This document shows, piece by piece, positions 28,267 through 37,875 of a DNA stretch of 64,000 bases. The DNA lies in the NCBI GenBank assembly GCA_900545715.1, contig URAJ01000006.1, positions 29,545-93,544 on the forward strand, in the 5' to 3' direction. The position numbers and the translations under genes were made by a program. Source of the stretch: an uncultured Opitutales bacterium (GTDB taxonomy: Bacteria; Verrucomicrobiota; Verrucomicrobiia; Opitutales; Intestinicryptomonadaceae). The first letter of the stretch is position 1; every line of letters starts with the position of its first letter. The notes under the pieces are model-generated. The model was not told where the DNA came from. It saw only the letters and a list, made by a program, of their open reading frames with translations, and searched no databases.

Positions 28267-28800
28267 CTATTTTTTATTAAGAGTAATTACAATGTTTTTG
28301 CGTATGATTTTATCATTTTTCCCGTCCGTCCTCTCTGTTCTTGTAAGGCATCCTAATACAAACTTTTCTCCGAGCTCAATGCCTACTGTATTTGATATTT
28401 CCATAATAATTGGGGTCATGATAGGCGTATTGTCCAATTCGGTAGAGTCTAAATATGCATGATAAAAATATATATCCAAACTGTAAAACTTGTCGCGTTC
28501 GGACTTTTTCAATCTTACGGAAAATTTATCGCCTATAAATTTGGCGCCTGACGACGCAAGAGCGTCCTTTTCTTTTGGCGAAAGTCGCATGATGTCGGCG
28601 TAGTCTTTCGCTTCCATTCCTATTTCCTTTGAAGCGTAGCCGCGGCCGCAAAGCGCGCTGATTTCAAGGGGAATTTTTACTATGGTTTTTTCGTTCTCTT
28701 GGAGCTCTATTGAGCAGACGTAATTTTCAGGAGCGCGCGTGCTTGCAACGCAGATAAATGCGCTCGCAAATAATATTATAAAATATAACGCATACTTCAT
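28267..28800 (-). CDS. Small secreted protein of unknown function
   Basis: A 177-residue exported protein when started at the ATG at 28800, which gives a signal peptide (KYALYFIILFASAFICVAS). An upstream in-frame start would add 12 residues before it. The mature part is beta-strand-like with alternating hydrophobics (FSVRLKKSERDKFYSLDIYF, MTPIIMEISNTVGIELGEKF) and two possible disulphide cysteines. No family recognised. It diverges from the thioredoxin/SecD-like gene and lies 55 bases before the Sel1 gene on the same strand, so it could be the promoter-proximal gene of that unit. Confidence 0.6.
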   Translation of the reverse strand: MKYALYFIILFASAFICVASTRAPENYVCSIELQENEKTIVKIPLEISALCGRGYASKEIGMEAKDYADIMRLSPKEKDALASSGAKFIGDKFSVRLKKSERDKFYSLDIYFYHAYLDSTELDNTPIMTPIIMEISNTVGIELGEKFVLGCLTRTERTDGKNDKIIRKNIVITLNKK

Positions 28801-28900
28801 AGGGAGCTTGATACGATTATTGCAGTTAAACGTCAATATAATTGCGGGGTATATAGTTAATAAATTATATGTAAGATTAAAAAATATAAATTTTTAGAAC

Positions 28901-28929
28901 TTGAAAACAGATGCGCATTTCTATATAAC
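28901..28929 (+). promoter_or_regulatory. Strong candidate promoter
   Basis: TTGAAA (28901-28906), a 17-base spacer and TATAAC (28924-28929), five of six matches in each box. Predicted start of transcription falls on about 28936, the A of the ATG, so the mRNA would be leaderless. Confidence 0.6.
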
Positions 28930-28935
28930 AACTAT

Positions 28936-30408
28936 ATGAAAAAGAGCTCTGCGGTATTCATCTTCACTGTATTTATTTTTTGTTTTTCTCTTATGTGCGG
29001 GGCCATTCCCACACAGCAATGTCCGCGCCCGCAAGCGACGATGGACGAATATTTTGACGAAGCGAAGTCTGAAAACAAGCTTGTCGCCTTTGTATGCTGC
29101 GAGAAGTCAAATCCTGTGACGAATTCGGAAGCTTTCAAAAAATACGCCTCTGAAAACCTGTATTTGCTTGGCATGTATTATGACGGAGAAACGCTTTACG
29201 TTTTTAAAAACGGCAAGGAAGTAGAAAAATCGCGGAACTATGATTTCGCCAAAGAAATGTGCAAGGAAATGCTGGGCTCTGAGCCTCCGTGCATTGCCGT
29301 CTTAAACGATGTGGGGGAAATAATTTTTAAATCGTCTCTAAAATCCGCATCCGCTGAAAAACTCTGCGAAGAAATGCAAAAGGCGGCAAAAGCAAACAAA
29401 CCCGTATATTGCGGCGGAGAGTATTCCGTAAAAAATGCGCTCGCTACAAGCAGAATGATAAAGGCGCGCAAGAAGTCTTTGGAAAATTCTCCCGAGCCCG
29501 CCGCCTTCGCAGTATTTGTCGATTTGTGGACTTGCATTGGCATAAATGATGTCCAAACCTTTGACCTTAAAAAACCCGATTCGATAGAAAAATTTTATAA
29601 AGCGCAAAACTCAAAAGAGACGGTCTTTGCCGGTTGCTTTCCCGCCGGAAAGACGGAAACTTTGAAGTCCGAAAACGGCAGTTGCGCGGTAGAGTTGGAG
29701 CTAAACCCGAAGTTGGCGGAGCGCGGCGAGAATGTCGTGGATTGCGAAATAGGCTTGAAGGCGTCTTTTGGCGGTGAGGAGGTCTCTTATAAGGGATTTA
29801 CAGAATTCAATATGTCGCAAAATAGCGTGGTTGCGTTCGTTCCGTTTAGAGGTGCAGTGAGGGATTTAAAAACAGGGAAAGTATCTGCCACCGAACACTT
29901 CAAGTGGATAGGAGTGCGCATTGAGCCGATATATTCCAAAGGCAAGCCCGCTTGCGGAGACGAATTCTTTTGCTTAAAGCGCGCGGCTCTGCCAAAAAAT
30001 GCCCCCGAAGGTTTTGTAAAAGACAAGTACCCTACAATCATAAACCCCTGCGGAGATAGCGAGAAAACGGAGGAGGATTGCTTTGTCGAGAAAACGCCTT
30101 TCCTTAACTTAAAACATGTCAAATGCGCTTATGTAGAACCCTCACTTTCAGATGGCAAGTTGGGCTATTCTCTGAAATTAGAGTTGACCGGCGAGGGCAG
30201 GGAAATCATGGGAAAGACCACCGAAAATATGGTTAAAGGCGGCTCTGCGCGCAATATTGCGGTTGTAATCGACGGCAAGATTGCAAGTCTGCTATTTGTA
30301 TTATCTAAGGTTGAGTCAGTTAATGTTTATTTTCCCGACGGTTTCGAAAAAGCCCGCAAATATGCCGATATGATAAACGAATGTGTTTCTGGAAGAAAAC
30401 TCGACTGA
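28936..30408 (+). CDS. Secreted thioredoxin-like protein with SecD-head-like C-terminus
   Basis: A 490-residue exported protein with a signal peptide (about 1-23). Residues about 35-130 follow a thioredoxin-like pattern (FDEAKSENKLVAFVCCEKSN, PPCIAVLNDVGEIIFKSS), but the CxxC active site is absent; a CC pair stands near its place. A middle beta-rich domain has six or more cysteines. The last 75 residues (LELTGEGREIMGKTTENM, ARNIAVVIDGKI) resemble the P1 head of SecD, where T-x-E-G and AIVLDG are typical. This combination is unusual for a free-standing protein. Function unknown; perhaps a periplasmic binding or lipoprotein-like factor. Confidence 0.6.
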   Translation: MKKSSAVFIFTVFIFCFSLMCGAIPTQQCPRPQATMDEYFDEAKSENKLVAFVCCEKSNPVTNSEAFKKYASENLYLLGMYYDGETLYVFKNGKEVEKSRNYDFAKEMCKEMLGSEPPCIAVLNDVGEIIFKSSLKSASAEKLCEEMQKAAKANKPVYCGGEYSVKNALATSRMIKARKKSLENSPEPAAFAVFVDLWTCIGINDVQTFDLKKPDSIEKFYKAQNSKETVFAGCFPAGKTETLKSENGSCAVELELNPKLAERGENVVDCEIGLKASFGGEEVSYKGFTEFNMSQNSVVAFVPFRGAVRDLKTGKVSATEHFKWIGVRIEPIYSKGKPACGDEFFCLKRAALPKNAPEGFVKDKYPTIINPCGDSEKTEEDCFVEKTPFLNLKHVKCAYVEPSLSDGKLGYSLKLELTGEGREIMGKTTENMVKGGSARNIAVVIDGKIASLLFVLSKVESVNVYFPDGFEKARKYADMINECVSGRKLD

Positions 30409-30656
30409 TTTTTGAAAGCTTCGCGCTGGCAATTCCGCGCGCCCAAAGGTATTTTCTTTTCCCCCGCATAGACATGCGCAAAGAGAGCCGCGCCGGGAAA
30501 TCTGGCGGGTTGCAAATTTATAAAATAATAAAATTTCATAAATGCGCGGCGGGGCTGCTCTCCACTATAAAAAGGCTGATTTCCTTCTGTCGCGTAAGAA
30601 AAATTTTGCGCCGTAAAAAAAGCCTGCCGCAAATGGCGCTTATGCGATTGCAAACC

Positions 30657-31292
30657 CTATTTGTACGATTCTTTCAAATATTCCGCGACTCCTTCGCTCG
30701 TCGGCTTCATTGCATCTTCCCCTTTGTGCCAGTTCATTGGGCAGACTTCGCCGTAGGTCTCAAAATGTTGGAGGGCATCGACCATTCTGATTTCCTCTTC
30801 CGTGGAGCGGCCGAGCGGGAAATTGTTTACCACTTCGTGCTGGACTATTCCATTCTTGTCGATGAGAAACAGCCCCCGGTAGGCAACCATTTCTCCTTCG
30901 ACGCACACTTTGCCGTCGGGGCAGGTTTTTGAGGCTCCCGCTAAAACTCCGTAGTCGCGGGCGATGGTCTTGTTCGTGTCTGCGACAAGCGGATATTCCA
31001 CGCCTTCTATCCCGCCTTTTGAGCGCGGCGTTTGCGTCCATGCGAGATGGCAAAATTCGGTGTCTGTCGAGCATCCGATGAGCTCCACATTTCTCGCGTC
31101 AAATTCTTTTTTTGCCGCCTGAAATGCGAGAATTTCGGTAGGGCACACAAAGGTGAAGTCTTTGGGATAGAAAAAAAGTATCACATACTTTTTGCCTATG
31201 AATTGCGAGAGCGTAAAGCCGCTTTGTATTTTGCCGCCGACGACGGCGTTTGCCTTGAAGTCCGGCGCTTTTTTGCCAACGAGCACTGACAT
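30657..31292 (-). CDS. Typical 2-Cys peroxiredoxin (AhpC/Prx1 type)
   Basis: Reduces hydrogen peroxide and organic hydroperoxides in the cytoplasm. The 211 residues match Prx1-type enzymes. The peroxidatic cysteine is Cys50 in FTFVCPTE and the resolving cysteine lies in GEVCPMNW near residue 184, followed by a C-terminal helix ending YLKESYK. The GGIEGVEYPL and YGVLAGAS segments are family-typical. No AhpF or thioredoxin reductase is adjacent. It is divergent from tatD. Confidence 0.95.
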   Translation of the reverse strand: MSVLVGKKAPDFKANAVVGGKIQSGFTLSQFIGKKYVILFFYPKDFTFVCPTEILAFQAAKKEFDARNVELIGCSTDTEFCHLAWTQTPRSKGGIEGVEYPLVADTNKTIARDYGVLAGASKTCPDGKVCVEGEMVAYRGLFLIDKNGIVQHEVVNNFPLGRSTEEEIRMVDALQHFETYGEVCPMNWHKGEDAMKPTSEGVAEYLKESYK

Positions 31293-31412
31293 ATTTTTTT
31301 CCTTTTTTTAATTTCTTGCCTATTTGCCGCAAACTGAAAAATTCTTTGTAGAATTTAATTTGCCGGCTTTGTATTCGGACACTCCGAATGCGATTGCGGT
31401 TCCGTTAATATT

Positions 31413-32216
31413 ATGAAATACGCAGACACACACGCGCATCTGGACACGTTTGCCAACAGGGGCGAACTCGAAAAAATTGTCGAGAGGGCGCGCTTGGCGG
31501 GAGTTGAAAAAATAGTAGGGTGTTCGACAAAGTCCGACGAATGGCTCTTGTACGAACGCGCCGCCGCAGATTTCCCCGGAGAGGTTTATTGGCAGATAGG
31601 AATACATCCCGGGGAAATATCGGAAAACTGCGAAATTGCGCTCGATTCTCTCGGCGCGTTTTTCGCCTCGGAGAGGCCGCCTGTGGCGATTGGAGAAATA
31701 GGCCTCGACTACTATCGCCCGCCGGCCGACGCGGAAGAATTTGAGGCTATGAAGGCGCGCCAAGCTGAAATATTTGCGCGCCAGCTCGAGCTCTCAAACT
31801 CCTTTCCGGACGCTAAGATATGCGTGCATGCAAGAGAAAGCCTTTCGGACTGCGTAAGGCTCATATCGGAGGCGGGCGTCGATTTTTCGAGGGTAGTTTT
31901 CCATTGCTATTCTGGGACGGCGAAGGAGATTTTTGAGATAAACGAACTTGGGGGCAGGGGCTCCTTTACTGGAATTATAACCTATAAAAATGCGGGCCAG
32001 ATGCGGGAGGCTATGCGCGCGCAAGGAATCGGCAAGTTAATGCTCGAAACAGACTGCCCGTACCTTGCGCCTGTTCCGTTGCGCGGGAGCGTTAACGAGC
32101 CCTCCAACATTCCGCTTATTTTGAGGGCTGCCGCCGAAATTTTCGGCGTTGATGAAAAATATATCGCCGACGCCGCATACGAGAACTCTGTGGAATTTTT
32201 CGGTCTTTCCGACTAA
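31413..32216 (+). CDS. tatD: TatD-family metal-dependent deoxyribonuclease
   Basis: TIM-barrel nuclease of the amidohydrolase superfamily; members act as 3'-5' exonucleases in DNA repair or on D-aminoacyl-tRNA. The 267 residues carry the metal ligands His7 and His9 (DTHAHLD), Glu95 in GEIGLDYYR, a histidine in CVHAR and another in VFHCYSG, and the late Asp in LETDCPYLAP. The EPSNIP segment after it is typical. The ATG at 31413 fits the conserved N-terminus. Monocistronic, divergent from the peroxiredoxin gene. Confidence 0.93.
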   Translation: MKYADTHAHLDTFANRGELEKIVERARLAGVEKIVGCSTKSDEWLLYERAAADFPGEVYWQIGIHPGEISENCEIALDSLGAFFASERPPVAIGEIGLDYYRPPADAEEFEAMKARQAEIFARQLELSNSFPDAKICVHARESLSDCVRLISEAGVDFSRVVFHCYSGTAKEIFEINELGGRGSFTGIITYKNAGQMREAMRAQGIGKLMLETDCPYLAPVPLRGSVNEPSNIPLILRAAAEIFGVDEKYIADAAYENSVEFFGLSD

Positions 32217-32261
32217 TTTTTTCTATCTTTTTTCTTCGCGGATTATCGTTTTTTAGATGTA

Positions 32262-32335
32262 TTTGCCAGCCGCAGTCCAATGGCGTTTACCTTCCGCAGT
32301 CTACAAAGGCGTTTGCCAGCCGCAGTCCAATGGCG
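32262..32335. repeat. Short tandem repeat, three units of about 25 bp
   Basis: Two identical 24-bp units (32262-32285 and 32312-32335, core GCCAGCCGCAGTCCAATGGC) with a diverged copy between them (32286-32311). It lies in the gap between convergent tatD and the amidohydrolase gene. The 25 bases that lead into it (from 32249) resemble sequence at 62861. Confidence 0.8.
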
Positions 32336-32443
32336 CGCGCGGTGCGAGGTTTACAAACGCATTGCGGGATTTTCCCCCCGAGCAATCTGCCCGAGACAGA
32401 AAAAATTTGCGCAAGTCCCGCAGCGAAAGAATAAAATATTTTG

Positions 32444-33343
32444 TTATTTTATGCCGATAGCTTTATGCGCGCCTGCTTTGTAAAGCGACTCGAAATTTTC
32501 TGAAAAGAATTTTTCTTCGTATTCCGCGGGAACCGCCGCTTTTGATTCCGCCGCTATTGTGCGCATCTCCTCGCACGCAAATTTGCGCGGGTACAGGCGT
32601 ATCGGATAGTCGGTGCCGTATATGGCGCGGCCGTTATTTGCGGAAACCGCACGGGAGACGTCGGCGGGCGTGTTTGTAAACGGAAATGCCGCTGTGTCGA
32701 AAAAAACATTGTCGGGGGGTGAAAATCCGTCAATTGCCGCGTCGCCGCCAGAAAGGTGGGCAAAAATAAATTTTGCAGACGGGCATTTTCGCGCGGCGGC
32801 GTATGCGGACTCAAAGTTCGTCGGGCACTTGCCGAGATATTTGCGGGGCGATTTTTCTGTGAGGTGCACGCAAATCGGGAAACCGCATTCCGCGCAAAGT
32901 TCGGCAATTTCCGTAAACTGCCCAGATAAAAAGTCGAACCCTTGGACTCCGTCGTGCAGTTCTCCGACACCTATGAAACCGAGATTCTTTGCTCTCTTTA
33001 TCTCCGCTATTGACTCCTTTGGAAAGCTCGGATTTATGGAGGCGAATGCCGAAATCCTGTCCGGATGGCGCGCGGCGAAATCGGCAATTTGGCGGTTTAG
33101 AATGGAGCATGTGCCGGGATTTTCCCAATACCAGCCTTGGATTATGGCGCGCTCCACTCCGGCGGAATCCATGTCCAAAAGAAATTTCTTTTCGCTTGGA
33201 AATCCCTGCAACGATTTTTTCCCGTCGGGGCGCTTGCCAACGAGCTTTCCCCAGTATCTCTCCGCGGCGCGTTCCGCCCATGCTTCGGGAGCCGACGCGA
33301 TGTTTTCGGGATAAAAATGCGTATGGGCGTCTATTATTTTCAA
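32444..33343 (-). CDS. Amidohydrolase-family metal-dependent hydrolase
   Basis: A 299-residue TIM-barrel protein of the amidohydrolase-2 type. The N-terminal metal motif DAHTHF (5-10), a mid-barrel histidine in PICVHLTEK, a histidine in FIFAHLSGGD and the late catalytic Asp in IYGTDYPIRL are all present. Members decarboxylate or hydrolyse a range of small aromatic or lactone substrates, so the reaction cannot be named. No signal peptide. It is transcribed toward tatD and lies 45 bases after uppP on the same strand. Confidence 0.82.
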   Translation of the reverse strand: MKIIDAHTHFYPENIASAPEAWAERAAERYWGKLVGKRPDGKKSLQGFPSEKKFLLDMDSAGVERAIIQGWYWENPGTCSILNRQIADFAARHPDRISAFASINPSFPKESIAEIKRAKNLGFIGVGELHDGVQGFDFLSGQFTEIAELCAECGFPICVHLTEKSPRKYLGKCPTNFESAYAAARKCPSAKFIFAHLSGGDAAIDGFSPPDNVFFDTAAFPFTNTPADVSRAVSANNGRAIYGTDYPIRLYPRKFACEEMRTIAAESKAAVPAEYEEKFFSENFESLYKAGAHKAIGIK

Positions 33344-33388
33344 TGCTTTTGGATTTTGTGCGCGCTTGCGCGGTTCGTTTGAGGGGCG

Positions 33389-34435
33389 TTAGAGAATATT
33401 GAAATACACGAATGCAGAGAGGATTGCCGCGAGGATTATTCTATAATATGCAAACGGCGCGAGCCCCCTGCGGTTTAAAAATCCAACGAGCCATTTTACG
33501 GTGAGCGCCGCAGAGACGAATGCTACAATTATCCCGAACAATAGCGGCCCCGCAGAAATCGCGCGCAAAATACTTGCTCCGTCGGTGTACATCTTGAATA
33601 TCGACGCCGCAGAGAGCGTTGCAAGCCCCAGCAAAAAGCTGAATCTTGCGGCGTCCGCCGGTTTGAGACCCACTGCATATCCGCCGATAATCGTCATCAT
33701 TGAGCGGCTCGTGCCGGGCCACATTGCAATGCACTGCAAAAAGCCTATTATCAGCGCGTCTTTGACTCTCATATCCCTCATCTTAAGATACGCGCTCGAG
33801 GGATACGAATGCTTAGAGTTGTATCTCTTTTGAACCCAAAACATAAGCAGCCCCCCGAAAAACAGCGCCGCTATTATGGGTAGCGTCCCGAAAAGCCAGC
33901 TCTCGATTAGGTCGTGCAGCAAAAACCCGATAACTGCCGCTGGCAAAAAAGCCGCTATGATATTTATAAGAAGCCTCAGCCCCTCCGGATTTCTTCCCAG
34001 AAGCCCGAAGAACATTTTTAAGAGCCATTCCCAATAGATAAATGCGACAGCGGCAATCGCGCCAAGTTGTATGACTATGGCGTATGCGTCGGCGGCTGAT
34101 TTGAGGGTCAGGGGCTCAAAGTCATCATTTAAAACCGGGTTGCCAGCGGCGTCCGAGAGCGGTTCGTCGGCATCGAGCCCAAGGAACGCGTTTGCGAGCA
34201 ACAGGTGCCCGGTGGACGACACAGGCAGGTATTCTGTAAGCCCCTCAACCAATCCCAATACGAGCGAGTCACAATATGATATTCCGTTTTTTATCACCGC
34301 GTTTGATTGGCTCGCCGACGTTTCGACGATTTCAATCGTCACCTTTGGCGGGTCGGATTCAACTTCGTTTATCGTTTGCGCGCAAAGGGTGAAATTCGCG
34401 AAATATGCGATTAGTAAAAGGCGTAGGATTTTCAT
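33389..34435 (-). CDS. uppP: Undecaprenyl-diphosphate phosphatase with N-terminal extension
   Basis: Membrane enzyme that recycles undecaprenyl pyrophosphate for cell-wall synthesis; it gives bacitracin resistance when overproduced. Family motifs are EGLTEYLPVSSTGHL (64-78) and PGTSRSMMT (about 245). The 348 residues exceed the usual 265-290 because of a 55-residue N-terminal extension that starts with a signal-peptide-like segment (LRLLLIAYFANFTLCAQ), and an insert of about 25 residues after the first motif (DADEPLSDAAGNPVLNDDFE). Catalytic residues look intact, so activity is expected. Confidence 0.93.
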   Translation of the reverse strand: MKILRLLLIAYFANFTLCAQTINEVESDPPKVTIEIVETSASQSNAVIKNGISYCDSLVLGLVEGLTEYLPVSSTGHLLLANAFLGLDADEPLSDAAGNPVLNDDFEPLTLKSAADAYAIVIQLGAIAAVAFIYWEWLLKMFFGLLGRNPEGLRLLINIIAAFLPAAVIGFLLHDLIESWLFGTLPIIAALFFGGLLMFWVQKRYNSKHSYPSSAYLKMRDMRVKDALIIGFLQCIAMWPGTSRSMMTIIGGYAVGLKPADAARFSFLLGLATLSAASIFKMYTDGASILRAISAGPLLFGIIVAFVSAALTVKWLVGFLNRRGLAPFAYYRIILAAILSAFVYFNIL

Positions 34436-34477
34436 AATGCAGTTTTATTTGGCAACAATGCGCCTTGATGAAAAGTG

Positions 34478-35074
34478 TTAGAAGGACTTTCGCGATTCGA
34501 GCGCGCTTTTGATTGTCACGGGATCCGCAAAGCCGAGCTGGCTTCCGCTGGGGAGCCCAAAGCCTATGCGCGTAAGCCGAATGCCGTGCGGGGAAGCGAT
34601 GCGCTCCTGTATGTAATGGCAGGTGGCTTCGGCTTCAATGTCGTTTGACAATGCGAGTATTATCTCCTTTATCTGGGAGTTTTCAACGCGCTTTAAAAGC
34701 TGGGCTATGTTCAGCTTGTCGGGTCCTATTTTTTTTATCGGCGACAGTTTTCCGCCAAGAACGTGGTATTTCCCCCGCCAAGCTCCCGATTTTTCTATAG
34801 CGGAAATGTCTGAGGCTTTTTCGACAACGCAAAGGCAGTCGGAAATTCTGGAGGCGTCGGAGCATATTTCGCAGGGCCGCCCGTTTTCGGACAATCCAAA
34901 GCACTCAGGGCAGGGCGTTATGCGTTCGAGAGCCGCCGTTATGGATTCGGCTATCTCAATGGCGTCCGCGCGGTTTTCAAGCGCGAGGTGCAGCGCCATG
35001 CGCTCTGCGCTCTTGACTCCCGTGCCGGGAAGCCGTTTCAGCGCGTTTTTAAGTCTGTCGAAAGATTTGCTCAT
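34478..35074 (-). CDS. recR: Recombination protein RecR
   Basis: Works with RecF and RecO to load RecA at gaps. The 198 residues are the normal length: N-terminal helix-hairpin-helix (LKRLPGTGVKSAERMALHLA), a four-cysteine zinc finger (CPECFGLSENGRPCEICSD), then a Toprim domain (CVVEKASDISAIEKSG, ILALSNDIEAEATCHYI). The C-terminal RIGFGLPSGSQLGFAD is typical. ybaB, its usual neighbour in other bacteria, lies about 7 kb away. Confidence 0.96.
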   Translation of the reverse strand: MSKSFDRLKNALKRLPGTGVKSAERMALHLALENRADAIEIAESITAALERITPCPECFGLSENGRPCEICSDASRISDCLCVVEKASDISAIEKSGAWRGKYHVLGGKLSPIKKIGPDKLNIAQLLKRVENSQIKEIILALSNDIEAEATCHYIQERIASPHGIRLTRIGFGLPSGSQLGFADPVTIKSALESRKSF

Positions 35075-35164
35075 ATTTTATTGTTTTCGCGCGCGGAGTG
35101 CGACTTTAAACATCGTTATCGCAACGGAGGCGCCTGCGCGGAGAGCCGTCGGGCGGCTAAGCCG

Positions 35165-36040
35165 CTACTCGACGTTCTGGACTTGTTCGCGCACCCGCTC
35201 GAGTTCGTTTTTAAGGGATATGGCAAGCTTCGTGAGCTCGAGATTATTGGCCTTGCTTGCCGTCGTGTTTATTTCCCGCCCCATCTCTTGGCAGATGAAG
35301 TCCATCTTGCGCCCGACGGGCCCGCTCTCGTCTGCAGCGGCTATAAATTGCGATATATGGCTTTTTAGTCGCGTTATTTCCTCCGCTACGTCGCACTTGT
35401 CGGCGAATATGCAAAGCTCTTTTAGCAGGCGCTCGTCGTCGAGGCTGAGTTCCAGGCCCATTTCTTTCAAGCGCCCCAAGAGTTGGTCGCGATATTGCCC
35501 GACCGTATTTTTCGACTCTTTCTCCGCCGCCATCACAAGCTCGAGTATCAAATCAAGGCGGTGGATTAGATCCTTCTTCAAGTTTTCGCCTTCGAGCTCC
35601 CTCATTTGCTCGGCGCTCCGCAGGGCTTGGTCGAGCGCGGCGGCGACGGTTTCCCATGCCGCTTCCCAGTCGGAATTTTGCGCCGTGCAGGAGGAGGTTA
35701 GCTCGCAGATTTTTAATATCGTATCTGCGGTGGGCTCGAATTTTGTGCCGTAGTTGGAGCAGAGCGATTTTAATTCTTCGAGCGCGGCGGCTACCGCGGC
35801 CTTGTCCGCCAAGGGCGAATTTTTTATTCCCTTAAATTCCGCCTTGATGGATACACCGACCTTGCCGCGCGTGTAGAATTCCCTGACTTTAGCCGCGACG
35901 AGCCTTTCCATGGGCTGCCATTCGCGCGGAAGCCCGACGGACAATTCCAAGCCCTTTTTATTGACGCTCGAAACATCGACTGTGAGCGAGAATTCGGGGC
36001 AATCCGCCGCGGCTCTCCCGAAGCCCGTCATGCTTTTCAT
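35165..36040 (-). CDS. yicC: YicC-family endoribonuclease-like protein
   Basis: A 291-residue cytoplasmic protein of the YicC family, members of which have been shown to be RNases acting on small RNAs. The N-terminus [10 protein letters not shown] and the C-terminal EINTTASKANNLELTKLAIS with KNELERVREQVQNVE are the family signatures. A central coiled-coil region matches the channel-forming part. The start overlaps the ilvD stop by one base (ATGA), which suggests coupling. Exact RNA targets are unknown. Confidence 0.93.
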   Translation of the reverse strand: MKSMTGFGRAAADCPEFSLTVDVSSVNKKGLELSVGLPREWQPMERLVAAKVREFYTRGKVGVSIKAEFKGIKNSPLADKAAVAAALEELKSLCSNYGTKFEPTADTILKICELTSSCTAQNSDWEAAWETVAAALDQALRSAEQMRELEGENLKKDLIHRLDLILELVMAAEKESKNTVGQYRDQLLGRLKEMGLELSLDDERLLKELCIFADKCDVAEEITRLKSHISQFIAAADESGPVGRKMDFICQEMGREINTTASKANNLELTKLAISLKNELERVREQVQNVE

Positions 36041-37875
36041 CAGAGCCTCCTAACCGCGCCGTCCGCCGCAGATGATACGTTTTTAGCGTAGAATTGCAGC
36101 GCCTTTGAAACTTTTCTGTCGCGCACAGGCTTGTAGGCGTTTTCGCCTTTGGCGAGCATTTTTGCACGGCGCGCGGCGAGCTCCGATTCCGATATTTCGA
36201 GCTCTATTTTGCGCGCGGGAATGTCTATATTTATGAAGTCGCCGTTTTCGATTAAGGCTATGTCGCCCCCGTCGGCGGCTTCTGGCGACGCGTGCCCAAT
36301 GGATAGGCCGCTCGTGCCGCCCGAGAATCTTCCGTCAGTCAAAAGCGCGCAAACCTTGCCGAGCCCCATGCTCTTCAAGTGGCTCGTTGGATAGAGCATT
36401 TCCTGCATGCCCGGGCCGCCCCGCGGTCCCTCGTACAGAATGACGACAACGTCTCCCGGCGAGACTTCCGAACCGAGAATCGCCTTGCTCGCAGCCTGCT
36501 CTGAGTGGTAAACTTTCGCCGTACCGCGGAAGCGCAGTATCGATTCGTCAACACCAGCAGTTTTTACTATTGCCCCGTCAATGGCGATATTCCCCGTTAA
36601 CACGGCGAGCCCTCCGTCTTTGCTGAAAGCGTTCTCTACGTTTCTTATGGCGCCTGAGACTCTGTCGGTGTCGTTGTCCGGGTAGTATTCTGATTGTGTC
36701 CAAGCTTTTACGCTGTATTTGTTGCCGGGCGCGGCGCGGTACATCTTTTTAACTTCGTCCGGGCATTCGGGCGATAGTATGTCGTATTTTGCGATTGCCT
36801 CTTTAAGGGTTTTTGAGTGGACCGTGCTTGCGGACGTGTCGAGCAGGCCCGCGCGGTCGAGCTCGCCGAGAATGCCGAATATGCCGCCTGCGCGGTTGAC
36901 GTCCTGTATGTGGACTTTTTGGGTTGTCGGGGCGACTTTGCATATGCACGGAGTTTTTCTCGAAAGCGCGTCTATGTCCGCCATCGAGAAATCGACTTCG
37001 CCTTCGCGTGCTATCGCGAGCAGGTGCAGTACAGTATTTGTGCTGCCGCCCATGGCTATGTCGAGCCTCATCGCGTTTAGGAAAGAGTTGCGCTTTGCAA
37101 TCGAGCGCGGCAAGACGGATTCGTCGCCGTTTTCGTAGTATGCCTTCGCCATTTCCACAATGCGCTTTGCGGCTTTTTCAAACAATTCCTTTCGCGCCGT
37201 GTGGGTCGCGACTATCGTGCCGTTGCCTGGCAGGGCGAGCCCTATGGCTTCTGCGAGGCAGTTCATTGAATTCGCGGTGAACATTCCGGAGCACGAACCG
37301 CATGTCGGGCAGGCGTTGCGCTCCATAATTTCCGAGTCGGCGTCGGATATATTTGGGTTGGCGCCGGCAATCATTGCGTCGATGAGGTCGAGCTTCCTTT
37401 CGCCCGATGACAATTTTCCTATTCCCGCCTCCATTGGGCCGCCGGACACGAATATCGTGGGGATATTCATTCTCATGGCAGCCATCATCATGCCGGGGGT
37501 TATTTTGTCGCAGTTTGAAATGCAAACGAGAGCGTCGGCGCAGTGGGCGTTGCACATGTATTCCACGCTGTCGGCAATTAGCTCGCGCGAGGGAAGGGAG
37601 TAGAGCATTCCTTCATGCCCCATTGCGATGCCGTCGTCTATTGCGATTGTGTTGAATTCCCTCGCGATTCCGCCTGCCTGCTCTATTTTTTCGCGCACAA
37701 ACCTGCCGACTTCATCGAGGTGCACATGCCCCGGCACGAATTGTGTGAAAGAATTTGCCACGGCTATAATCGGTTTCCCGAAGTCCGACTCTTTCACTCC
37801 CGTGGCGCGCCATAGGGCACGCGCGCCGGCCATGTTCCTACCCGTAAAACTTTTTTTTGATCTGTATTCTGGCAT
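36040..37875 (-). CDS. ilvD: Dihydroxy-acid dehydratase
   Basis: Iron-sulfur enzyme that dehydrates dihydroxy acids in valine, leucine and isoleucine synthesis. Started at the ATG at 37875 it is 611 residues and begins [20 protein letters not shown], matching the family; an upstream start would add ten residues. Cluster cysteines are seen in [11 protein letters not shown] and [11 protein letters not shown], and the Mg-lysine region follows. The late [20 protein letters not shown] segment is typical. Its upstream region holds a perfect hairpin (37928-37948) that may be regulatory. Confidence 0.96.
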   Translation of the reverse strand: MPEYRSKKSFTGRNMAGARALWRATGVKESDFGKPIIAVANSFTQFVPGHVHLDEVGRFVREKIEQAGGIAREFNTIAIDDGIAMGHEGMLYSLPSRELIADSVEYMCNAHCADALVCISNCDKITPGMMMAAMRMNIPTIFVSGGPMEAGIGKLSSGERKLDLIDAMIAGANPNISDADSEIMERNACPTCGSCSGMFTANSMNCLAEAIGLALPGNGTIVATHTARKELFEKAAKRIVEMAKAYYENGDESVLPRSIAKRNSFLNAMRLDIAMGGSTNTVLHLLAIAREGEVDFSMADIDALSRKTPCICKVAPTTQKVHIQDVNRAGGIFGILGELDRAGLLDTSASTVHSKTLKEAIAKYDILSPECPDEVKKMYRAAPGNKYSVKAWTQSEYYPDNDTDRVSGAIRNVENAFSKDGGLAVLTGNIAIDGAIVKTAGVDESILRFRGTAKVYHSEQAASKAILGSEVSPGDVVVILYEGPRGGPGMQEMLYPTSHLKSMGLGKVCALLTDGRFSGGTSGLSIGHASPEAADGGDIALIENGDFINIDIPARKIELEISESELAARRAKMLAKGENAYKPVRDRKVSKALQFYAKNVSSAADGAVRRL

